Part shown: in pieces, positions 6,274 to 11,725 of the stretch
Position numbering within the stretch: position 1 is the stretch's first letter
Layout: each line of letters begins with the position of its first letter
Source of the DNA: Bacillus salipaludis
GTDB lineage: Bacteria > Bacillota > Bacilli > Bacillales_B > DSM-18226
Length of the DNA: 11,725 nucleotides
NCBI RefSeq assembly: GCF_004358205.1
Contig: NZ_SMYO01000041.1
Span: forward strand, 1-11,725
Direction of reading: 5' to 3'
Notes under the pieces: model-generated
What the model saw: only the letters and a program-made list of their open reading frames with translations
Told to the model about the DNA's origin: nothing
The model's database searches: none
Position numbers and translations under genes: made by a program

Positions 6274-6606
6274 TTATAAAGCTCTTGCCTTAAACTCCCA
6301 CTTAACTGTGTTTATATCCTCGTAGTCTCACTTTTCTCATTGACCTTATAAACTCTGAATGACTTCAAGAGGGGCACCATTATTTAACATGTGAGTAGCA
6401 TAGCTATGCCTCAGCTGGTGTAGATGGATCGTTTTATATAAGTCTGCCCTTTTTGAAATTCACTTGATGATATATCTCAGTTGGGCAATACTCATTCGGT
6501 GTGGATACCGTTCGGTAACAAAAATGGCGGCATCGTCATCTTGGTGTTGTTCAAAGTATCTTTTGAGCCAAATTACACAGCGGATATTACAGTATTTCCC
6601 GAATAG
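6274..6606 (-). pseudogene. Decayed tyrosine recombinase / phage integrase, C-terminal part
   Basis: One minus-strand frame from 6600 reads without shift as a tyrosine recombinase catalytic domain: WLKRYFEQHQDDDAAIFVTE, RYPHRMSIAQLRYIIK, then KTIHLHQLRHSYATHMLNNG and APLEVIQSL. The H-x-x-R box is present (HQLR). Four in-frame stops break it: TGA at 6462, TAA at 6348, TGA at 6339 and TGA at 6330. After them, family sequence LGHEKSETTRIY aligns with stop-ridden codons in which the Tyr nucleophile is AAC (Asn, 6312-6310). The N-terminal half is absent. It is dead, and may have been a phage, element or XerC/D-type integrase. It lies next to repeat R5. Confidence 0.85.
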
Positions 6607-6690
6607 GAGATACCACGAAAACGGCTGAAAATGATCGAATACGGGATTTTTATTGTCTTAGAGGTTTATTTATCTACCTTGGCGAAATAT

Positions 6691-7578
6691 CTATTCCAGA
6701 TTATTTTTATAATTTAGTTTAAATATACTTTTAAAATCTAGCTCAGCAATTAATACACTTAATAATATGAGTAATGCACCTAAGTAGCCATTAAATGTGA
6801 GCGTTTCACCCGTGAAAAAGAAAGCAAAACCTGCTGAAAAAACAGGTTCTAATGAAAAAATAAGACCCGTATGTGTAGGGCTAGTATATTGCTGTGCAAT
6901 AACCTGAACAATGAAAGCTATTGCTGTACATAATATGCTTAAGGCTAAGATTGAAAACCATGATTCAACAGTGTCAGGAAGTTTTGGGGTTTCCATAAAC
7001 ATTGAGAAAATGAGACTAAATAGGCCGACAAAACCTAGTTGTACTACCCCAAGAGTAATTGAATTAACATGCTTAGTCATTGTCCCTGTAACAATGACAT
7101 GAACCGCATAAAATAAAGCAGATAAGATACATAATATATCACCATTAGCTATCTTTAATTCGTTATTTAACGTTAATAATCCTATTCCTACTATGGTTAA
7201 AACAATCCCTAATACTATTTTTTTTTCAGGTCTTTGCTTTAAAAATATAGATGATAATACTGGAATAAAAATAACTGTGAGACCCAATAAGAAACCGGCA
7301 TTAGAAACACTTGTATACTTTGTTCCAAAAGTCGCAAAAATATAAACTATAAATAAAATAGAAGCTAATATAAACGCATATTTTACAGTTTTAAAATCAA
7401 TTTTGATTAAGTGCTTGTAAAATATTATACCTGATAAAAGAAAAGCAATAATAAATCGTAATGCGATTAAATTATATTCTTCTATGTATTTGAGACCAAC
7501 CTTTGTAAGTAAGATGGATGCACCCCAAAAAAATGTAACCATTAGTAGCATTAAATCAGCTTTTAATTGTATTTTCAT
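6691..7578 (-). CDS. EamA-family (drug/metabolite superfamily) transporter
   Basis: A 295-residue inner-membrane protein with ten hydrophobic segments in two EamA repeats (about 5-140 and 150-285), the usual size and layout. The first repeat opens LMLLMVTFFWGASILLTKVG, the typical FWG..F/L...K motif of the family, and the second ends with LEPVFSAGFAFFFTGETLTF, the usual E-P-x-x-A...GE signature. It likely exports a small metabolite or amino acid; the substrate is unknown. An ATG at 7614 has no usable binding site, while ATG 7578 has GAGGG seven bases upstream, so I start there. It is divergent from the LysR gene and is its probable target. Confidence 0.92.
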   Translation of the reverse strand: MKIQLKADLMLLMVTFFWGASILLTKVGLKYIEEYNLIALRFIIAFLLSGIIFYKHLIKIDFKTVKYAFILASILFIVYIFATFGTKYTSVSNAGFLLGLTVIFIPVLSSIFLKQRPEKKIVLGIVLTIVGIGLLTLNNELKIANGDILCILSALFYAVHVIVTGTMTKHVNSITLGVVQLGFVGLFSLIFSMFMETPKLPDTVESWFSILALSILCTAIAFIVQVIAQQYTSPTHTGLIFSLEPVFSAGFAFFFTGETLTFNGYLGALLILLSVLIAELDFKSIFKLNYKNNLE

Positions 7579-7936
7579 CTCTATTCCCTCGTTGTTTATA
7601 ATTTGTAATTTCATAACCCTTTTACTACTACAAAATCGTCTTTACTTCTACAATATTTAATTTTTATATTTTTGGGTTCCATCATTTACTTTAATTGGTG
7701 TTCAGCCGTGGTACGTGGTGCGCGTTGTTTCCAGACAATCTGCGTTGAAACATGCAATAAATCTGGAGGATTACACAAATAATCTAACTTTCACCTGGTC
7801 GTGTATGCCATGCGTGTAGCGGTAGTATTTCCTTTTCCTTATCCTTTTGTAAACCGCTTAGTCTCTTGATAATTTCCTGTGTTTTCATTATAATTCGCAT
7901 TATTAAATTAGTAAAAATCATGTTTCTAATGAAAAT
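7579..7936. other. Gap between transporter and LysR gene with a possible transposase remnant
   Basis: This 358-nt gap is long for a divergent EamA/LysR pair. Read on the minus strand, 7699-7825 gives broken codons including SRFIACFNADCLETTRTTYH and a preceding RMAYTTR, loosely like the zinc-finger and RRFxCxNxxC region of ISL3-type transposases, with stops in between. I see no terminal inverted repeats. An insertion followed by decay would explain the length. The rest is AT-rich without a clear gene. Confidence 0.3.
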
Positions 7937-7953
7937 CATGAGATTTACTCATG
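7914..7953 (+). promoter_or_regulatory. Candidate LysR operator
   Basis: CATGAG (7937-7942) and CTCATG (7948-7953) are a perfect six-base inverted repeat with a 5-nt spacer, close to the T-N11-A type site of LysR regulators. AAAATCATG is also directly repeated at 7914-7922 and 7932-7940, 18 nt apart. It overlaps the ribosome binding region of the LysR gene, which fits autorepression. The site is over 350 nt from the transporter start. Confidence 0.45.
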
Positions 7954-7968
7954 AAGGAGAGGACTGAT

Positions 7969-8847
7969 TTGAATATTTCACAATACGAGGCTTTTTTGAA
8001 AACAATTGAACTAGGGAGTTTGACAAAAGCTGCACAGACACTAGGTTACACCCAGTCTGGGATCACCCATATGTTAAATGCATTGGAAAGTGAATTCAGA
8101 CTGAAGCTTCTGAACCGTGATCGTTCAGGTGCTACTGTTACTTCAGATGGTAAGCAACTATTACCATATATTCAGGCAGTATTGAATCGTCAACATAATC
8201 TGAATAACAAATTAGACGAGATACATAGATTAGAATCAGGTCTAATCAGAATTGGAACATTTACTAGTGTGTCAGCACAATGGCTTCCGGGCATGATAAA
8301 GAATTTTAGATTGGACTTTCCAAAAATTCAATTTGAATTATTACATGGTACGTATCAAGAAAATGGAAAGTGGCTTATGGATGGGAGACTCGATTGCGCT
8401 TTTGTTCGAGTGCCCGCTAATAAGCAGTTAAAGACGATATTCCTAAGAAGAGACCCTATAGTAGTTGTTTTGCCTGAAAATCATCCTCGTGCACATGATG
8501 CATTTTTTCCAATCTCAGGTTTATCAGAATATCCATACATAAAACTTTATGAAGGTGCGGATGATGAGATATCAGAGATATTTACAATTCATCAAATAAC
8601 GCCAAATGTTCACTTTGTCGAAAAAGATGATTATGCAGTTATTGCTATGGTTGAAAAAGGGTTAGGAATTAGTATTTTGCCTGAGTTAGTATTAAAGAAT
8701 ACTTCTCGCAAGGTAGTATATAAAGAATTAGAAATTCCATCATATAGAGATTTAGGGGTTGCCGTCAAAGACACAACAATGCTTTCAACTTCTGCGCAAA
8801 TATTTTTAACATATGTGCAAACATGGATTTCTAAAGAATATTCTTAA
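7969..8847 (+). CDS. LysR-family transcriptional regulator
   Basis: A 292-residue protein of the standard LysR size. Residues 1-60 are the winged helix-turn-helix (ISQYEAFLKTIELGSLTKAA then LGYTQSGITHMLNALE), followed by a linker helix and the two-lobe effector-binding domain from about 88, where RIGTFTSVSAQWLPGMIKNF is the usual first strand and helix. GLGISILPEL at about 233-242 is the conserved C-terminal loop of the family. A frame-compatible ATG at 7951 has no binding site and its region contains AAGGAGAGG, which serves TTG 7969 at six bases. Family members normally start near M-I-S-Q-Y-E, so TTG 7969 is preferred. It probably controls the divergent EamA transporter in response to an unknown ligand. 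Confidence 0.92.
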   Translation: MNISQYEAFLKTIELGSLTKAAQTLGYTQSGITHMLNALESEFRLKLLNRDRSGATVTSDGKQLLPYIQAVLNRQHNLNNKLDEIHRLESGLIRIGTFTSVSAQWLPGMIKNFRLDFPKIQFELLHGTYQENGKWLMDGRLDCAFVRVPANKQLKTIFLRRDPIVVVLPENHPRAHDAFFPISGLSEYPYIKLYEGADDEISEIFTIHQITPNVHFVEKDDYAVIAMVEKGLGISILPELVLKNTSRKVVYKELEIPSYRDLGVAVKDTTMLSTSAQIFLTYVQTWISKEYS

Positions 8848-8881
8848 AAATTCAATTCGGTATTGTTAATATAAGTAGTAG

Positions 8882-9256
8882 AAATTCCTTGCTTTTCGCA
8901 TTGCTCCTCCTGCAGTTATTAGAGATGAAGAATCGACAAACATATTATTACAATGGTATAAGGAAAATGGCATAAATGATATTGGCTACGAGGACGAAAC
9001 ACTAATGTTTGATGAGGATGATAATTATATTGGAAAAGGACCAAACGGATTTTATGACCTATTGCAGGTAGTTTCTGATGTATCAAAAAGATTACATGAT
9101 AATAAAGTTATTATTAATACTTTTAACAAAGAAATACCTATCATTATTCACGATTTGGAATATTCTTGGTACACAGTAGAAGCAACGCAAAATGGAAACC
9201 CTAATGGAATAGCCAACATATTCTTGGAAGCATTAAACCAAGAGTTTCCAGAGTAA
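8882..9256 (+). pseudogene. 5'-truncated hypothetical gene
   Basis: An ATG at 9005 opens an 83-residue frame (MFDEDDNYIGKGPNGFYDLL and onward), but the same frame is open and protein-like back to the TAG at 8879. The upstream residues are FLAFRIAPPAVIRDEESTNI, LLQWYKENGINDIGYEDETL. That extension has no ATG, GTG or TTG, so the original start is probably lost and the 9005 ATG is internal, with only a weak GAGG upstream. The visible protein is about 125 residues, acidic, without membrane segments or signal. I do not recognise a family. Repeat copy R6 starts directly after its stop codon. Confidence 0.6.
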
Positions 9257-9257
9257 A

Positions 9258-9346
9258 TACTTAAACTATAGGGTGCTTATGTTAAAGAGGGGGATGGCTA
9301 CGGCGGTCCCTTTTCTTATTCGACTAACGGGGCAGAATACTTAAAG
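9258..9346 (+). repeat. Interspersed hairpin repeat, copy R6 (nearly complete)
   Basis: The left arm TACTTAAACTATAGGGTGCT is followed by TATGTTAAAG, then a hairpin GGGATGGC (9291-9298) / GCGGTCCC (9303-9310) around TACG with one G-G mismatch, a TTTT tail, and the right arm TTATTCGACTAACGGGGCAG. After the right arm comes AATACTTAAAG, which looks like the start of a second left arm. The first base lies within two bases of the preceding stop codon. Confidence 0.8.
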
Positions 9347-9360
9347 AACAAATTCGTATG

Positions 9361-9405
9361 AAATAAAAAAAGAGCAACGCTTTTGAAAGTTGCTCTAATT
9401 TTTTA
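9361..9405 (-). terminator. Terminator of the FTR1 gene
   Basis: On the minus strand AGAGCAAC pairs perfectly with GTTGCTCT (9371-9378 and 9389-9396) around a 10-nt loop, followed by TTTTTTTATTT. It sits 17 nt after the FTR1 stop. The A-T flanks could also stop rightward transcription. Confidence 0.8.
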
Positions 9406-9421
9406 ATCTAATGCTTTTATT

Positions 9422-10390
9422 TTAAGACGCAATTAATTTTTTCTTAATTGCTTTTCTTTTTGTTATATACCGTTGTGCAAAATAAGAACCTAATACATAA
9501 ATAACTGCTAGTGCTTGAAATGATAAAGTTTCTACCGTTGGAAAAATACAGAACCAAACTTGAGCCCAATTAGGTATATAAAGATTACTAATTGTGGTTG
9601 TACTCATCCAACCTGCTAATTGCATCTCTTGAATAGTTTCACCCACCATTACTGCTAGGACTATTACTAAAAGAGCACCGGTAAACACTAACATCTTTTT
9701 ATGAGGTAAACGACGTTGGGCTAAAAATGTGAGAACGCCAACGATCATCGTTAATGCTAAACCAATTAAAGCTCCTTGAAGAACAATTTCCGATCCTGCT
9801 TTTAATCTCAAATTCTGTAGGAATAGAACCACTTCAAATCCTTCTCTATAAACAGATGTTAGACCTAGAATGAAAAGGGACCAAAACGTAGATGCTTGAA
9901 CTATTTCCCCTTTATTTGAAGTGATTTTTTGTTTCTTTTGATTATGGAGTTTTATCCATCCAGTCCAATAAATTTGGTGGAAAAACCAGTTCATAATAAT
10001 AAGTAAAACAACCACTGCTAAAATACCAGTAAAAGCTTGAATATTTAATTCAGATGCGTTCACTGCTGAGATGATAGCTACAACAATGAACCAAGTGGCT
10101 ATGGTAGCTAAGAATGAAACACCAGCACCTATTGAGATAGGTTTCCATACAGAGTCTTCCTTTTTACGTACTAGTCCAGAAATTATAGCAGCTAACACTA
10201 ATATAGCTTCTAACCCTTCTCGAAAAACAAGGATAGCAGTATTAATAATGGCTGCACCTGGTGTTATGTTTTTTGCTGTAGGATCCGGATTACCATGATA
10301 ATTTACTCCTTGCCATATAATAACACCAATCAACACTGCTAACGCAACAGTTATAAGAAAGGTCTTGAGATTAAAGATTTTTCTTAACAC
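9422..10390 (-). CDS. FTR1-family iron permease
   Basis: A 322-residue membrane permease. The FTR1 signature REGxE, an iron-binding motif in a membrane helix, occurs twice: REGLE at residues 57-61 and REGFE at 182-186, as expected for the duplicated FTR1 fold. There are about seven to eight hydrophobic helices, including one N-terminal helix (10-27) followed by a short extracytoplasmic loop. It takes up iron. The longest frame begins at ATG 10435, but that extension spells the Fur box and lies at the predicted transcript start, so I start at GTG 10390, with GGGAG nine bases upstream. No efeO/efeB partner adjoins within the window, so it appears as a lone permease. Confidence 0.9.
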   Translation of the reverse strand: MLRKIFNLKTFLITVALAVLIGVIIWQGVNYHGNPDPTAKNITPGAAIINTAILVFREGLEAILVLAAIISGLVRKKEDSVWKPISIGAGVSFLATIATWFIVVAIISAVNASELNIQAFTGILAVVVLLIIMNWFFHQIYWTGWIKLHNQKKQKITSNKGEIVQASTFWSLFILGLTSVYREGFEVVLFLQNLRLKAGSEIVLQGALIGLALTMIVGVLTFLAQRRLPHKKMLVFTGALLVIVLAVMVGETIQEMQLAGWMSTTTISNLYIPNWAQVWFCIFPTVETLSFQALAVIYVLGSYFAQRYITKRKAIKKKLIAS

Positions 10391-10414
10391 TTTGATCAAC
10401 TCCCAAATACAAAC

Positions 10415-10434
10415 GATAATGATAATCTCTATCA
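10415..10434 (-). promoter_or_regulatory. Fur box of the FTR1 gene
   Basis: GATAATGATAATCTCTATC (10415-10433) matches the classic 19-base Fur consensus at 17 of 19 positions by my count, and TGATAAT-C-TCTATCA (10420-10434) fits the 7-1-7 form. It lies between the promoter and the GTG start, where bound Fur would block transcription in iron-replete cells. Confidence 0.8.
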
Positions 10435-10448
10435 TTTAGAATGATTTA

Positions 10449-10478
10449 ATTTTAGCCAAACTTATATTTATGAGTCAA
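10449..10478 (-). promoter_or_regulatory. FTR1 promoter
   Basis: On the minus strand TTGACT (10478-10473) is a near-perfect -35 and TAAAAT (10454-10449) a good -10, 18 nt apart. The transcript would start at about 10442, just before the Fur box. Confidence 0.6.
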
Positions 10479-10488
10479 CGAAATGATC

Positions 10489-10506
10489 AAAATCTAATTA
10501 GATTTT
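10489..10506. promoter_or_regulatory. Perfect 18-bp palindrome upstream of FTR1
   Basis: AAAATCTAATTAGATTTT is its own reverse complement. It lies about 10 bases upstream of the -35 box of the FTR1 promoter. It could bind a second regulator or be incidental in AT-rich DNA; the flanking AATCTA half-sites continue the pattern. Confidence 0.35.
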
Positions 10507-10621
10507 AATCTATTTACATACTGGGGTATTTTTTCGACCAATACTACTTTAAGATTGGGACTAGATGGATGCATCTCTTAATTCTTATATAAAAAATGAA
10601 AAGATAAAGGTGAAATTTTAT

Positions 10622-10783
10622 TATGGGTGTATATGTCATTTGAACAATGGAGGAGTATTTATAGTACTTTCGGTGTTATGGTGATGGGGCATAGATAAAA
10701 AAACACCTGCTTAATATGATTGGATTGGAGCAGGCATATGTTTAGTGGGTGTTTCGGTTATGTTATTAGCTCCCAGTCAATAA
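10622..10783 (+). pseudogene. Broken YnfA-family (UPF0060) membrane-protein gene, 3' part
   Basis: From 10649 one frame reads GGVFIVLSVLW, then TGA (10682), WGIDKKTPA, TAA (10712), YDWIGAGICLVGVSVMLLAP, SQ and TAA (10781). This matches the C-terminal half of YnfA/UPF0060 membrane proteins (YGGVFIVLS.LWGWGID...P..YDWIGA). The TGA sits where the family has Gly. The remnant of VY...YGG before it (10622-10648) is in another frame, and the first half of the gene is missing. It is not functional. Repeat R7 begins 21 nt after the last stop. Confidence 0.8.
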
Positions 10784-10804
10784 AAAACAGGTTACATTTT
10801 TTCT

Positions 10805-10872
10805 TCAAGTAATGGGTGCTTATGTTGAAGAATAGGGGCTGCTTTGGCAGCCCTTTTCTTGTTCGATAAACA
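10805..10872 (+). repeat. Interspersed hairpin repeat, copy R7
   Basis: The left arm CAAGTAATGGGTGC is followed by TTATGTTGAAGA, then a perfect 7-bp hairpin GGGCTGC (10836-10842) / GCAGCCC (10847-10853) around TTTG with a TTTTCTT tail, which is terminator-like. The right arm is diverged (GTTCGATAAACATACAG). The stem differs from copy R4 by a T-A to C-G pair swap. Confidence 0.75.
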
Positions 10873-10931
10873 TACAGATATAGTGTTTTACACTGAGTTG
10901 TTATTGTAAAGAATTTTGCTCCCATTGCAAT

Positions 10932-11219
10932 TTAATTTATTTGGATTGCGGAAACGACCAAATGATTATGGTCCACCTCTATATGATACTGTTTTCCATT
11001 TGTCCCTTTTACTAAATAAATCAGATCTGCACCAATTAAAGATCCAGTTTTCGAATAAAGGGAATACGAAATCATTTTTGTACCTTTATCTTTCATGGCT
11101 TGCCTTAGACTTTCATCAAGAGTTGACCGGTTTATGTAGTTTGAAAAACCAATAAAAATAATGACGGCAACTACTACTGCAACAAGAAAGTACCAACCTT
11201 TTTTATTAGCTTTAGACAT
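10932..11219 (-). CDS. Small membrane-anchored protein of unknown function
   Basis: A 95-residue protein with a basic start (MSKANKKGW), one hydrophobic helix at about 10-26 (YFLVAVVVAVIIFIGF) and an extracytoplasmic-looking domain of about 65 residues ending HIEVDHNHLVVSAIQIN. The helix is either a signal anchor or an uncleaved signal. The ATG has AGGAGG five bases upstream. I do not recognise the family. It is the only gene on the minus strand here and no clear terminator follows. Confidence 0.65.
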   Translation of the reverse strand: MSKANKKGWYFLVAVVVAVIIFIGFSNYINRSTLDESLRQAMKDKGTKMISYSLYSKTGSLIGADLIYLVKGTNGKQYHIEVDHNHLVVSAIQIN

Positions 11220-11564
11220 GGGTTCCCTCCTAAACTATTTTAATAATAACTTAGATAACTGTATTTATTATGATTATTCAGAATGTTGATTAATACATGA
11301 ATAGAATTCAATTAAATTTTAATAAGAAAGGTTGAGAATTTTTAGGTAGTAAGCTTATTCAATAATGAAATTTGGGTGCATGACAAAATGGGGCTAATAC
11401 AAAGGTACTTATAAATAGAATAAACCTGTCAAAACAATCTTTTTTAAATAAAGCAAAGGCTTTTTCAAATCAAGGACTTATTTCATATTCAACAAACAGG
11501 CCAAATTGCGGAGGGCACAGTACGAGTAAGAATATTGTTCCTAGATTGTTTTGTGAAGTATTTC
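11220..11564. other. AT-rich gap with a possible gene-end remnant
   Basis: The stretch contains no convincing promoter or RNA gene. Read on the plus strand, one frame without a start codon runs from about 11448 as LFHIQQTGQIAEGTVRVRIL then FLDCFVKYFT to TAA 11568-11570, so its stop lies inside repeat copy R8. It may be the last codons of a lost gene. A small hairpin GTGAA/TTCAC (11553-11566) precedes the intron site. Confidence 0.3.
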
Positions 11565-11582
11565 ACTTAAACTATCGGGCAG
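11565..11582 (+). repeat. Interspersed repeat copy R8, split by the group II intron
   Basis: ACTTAAACTATCGGGCAG is the repeat arm: it begins like the left arms (CTTAAACTA) and ends like the right arms (CGGG.CAG). The intron starts right after it. The remainder of the copy must lie past the intron's 3' end, outside the window. Confidence 0.65.
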
Positions 11583-11725
11583 GTGTGCGGCCGAGCCTAG
11601 GTCGTATCATATAACGGGTGGGATTCCCGTCGAGTAAGAACTAGCCATTCGCTCGTAGCGAGTCTTGGAGGGCTAAAGGTAACTTTAGTCTTTAAGCGTA
11701 GACAGTTAGGTGGCGGGCCGAAAGC
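11583..11725 (+). mobile_element. Group II intron, 5' end (start of domain I)
   Basis: The intron starts with GTGTGC, the typical 5' end of bacterial group II introns (GTGYG; GTGTGC is found in class C types). Domain I stems are visible: ACGGG/CCCGT at 11614-11630, CTCG/CGAG at 11652-11662, and CTAAAG-GTAA-CTTTAG at 11673-11688 with a GNRA tetraloop. It has the same orientation as the intron at 1-137. Its catalytic domains and protein gene lie beyond the window, so identity with the left intron cannot be tested here. Confidence 0.85.

Noticed and set aside
6911..7102. Plus-strand frame of 63 codons
   Set aside because: Antisense shadow of the EamA transporter gene.
10071..10298. Plus-strand frame of 75 codons
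   Set aside because: Antisense shadow of the FTR1 gene.
10886..10910. Terminator of the 95-residue gene (TTTACA/TGTAAA)
   Set aside because: Only six A-T-rich pairs around a long loop with no T-run on the minus strand.
10916..11155. Plus-strand frame of 79 codons
   Set aside because: Antisense to the small membrane-anchored gene at 10932-11219, which has a better binding site and a sensible helix; this frame has neither.
908..11582. Integron cassette array with attC sites
   Set aside because: The repeats do not show canonical attC ends (RYYYAAC and GTTRRRY), there is no IntI gene, and several repeats do not follow a rightward gene. Only the likeness of layout is kept as a finding.
908..11582. 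CRISPR array
   Set aside because: The copies are kilobases apart with genes between them, not short regular repeats and spacers, and no cas genes are visible.

Overview
The window is AT-rich DNA with AGGAGG-type ribosome binding sites, occasional TTG and GTG starts, a Fur box and protein families common in spore-forming Firmicutes (DUF3888, DUF4870, EamA/LysR pair). I infer Bacillus sensu lato or a near relative (Bacillaceae/Planococcaceae); the species cannot be named from the sequence. It looks like an accessory, decaying stretch of chromosome: intact single genes of unrelated function alternate with at least five broken ones, and both ends lie inside group II introns of the same orientation (3' end at 1-137, 5' end from 11583).

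Layout. 1-137: domains V and VI of a group II intron. 468-1404: two leftward small genes, a DUF4870-type membrane protein and a secreted DUF3888-like protein. 1617-5457: rightward run with a GNAT acetyltransferase, a TGA-interrupted tiny membrane protein, a secreted unknown, a 5'-truncated carboxymuconolactone decarboxylase, a Gfo/Idh/MocA oxidoreductase, a frameshifted membrane protein, a 10-codon ORF and a P-loop kinase-like ATPase. 5573-6172: a pyridoxamine-phosphate-oxidase-fold protein. 6274-6600: a dead tyrosine recombinase on the minus strand. 6691-8847: a divergent EamA transporter / LysR regulator pair. 8882-9256: a 5'-truncated unknown. 9422-10390: an FTR1 iron permease on the minus strand with its own promoter, Fur box and terminator. 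10622-10783: a broken YnfA-family gene. 10932-11219: a small membrane-anchored unknown.

The main pattern outside the genes is a co-oriented repeat of up to about 90 bp seen at 908, 1456, 5466, 6189, 9258, 10805 and 11565. It has a left arm (roughly CTTAAACWAACGGGTGC), a central GC hairpin whose stem differs between copies but stays paired, and a right arm (TTCGACTAACGGGGCAG then TTTAGTTG). Four clear copies begin within about 0-21 nt of the stop codon of a rightward gene or gene remnant. Both group II introns appear to sit in the right arm of this repeat. The result resembles a gene-plus-3'-element array with the repeat as a group II intron home. This is inference; no integron integrase or standard attC site is visible.

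Several longest-frame starts are misleading because the ribosome binding site lies inside the extended frame. I moved the starts of the DUF3888, Gfo/Idh/MocA, EamA, LysR and FTR1 genes for that reason. No pathway joins the genes; the only functional unit is the EamA/LysR pair, and the only clearly interpretable regulation is iron control of FTR1.
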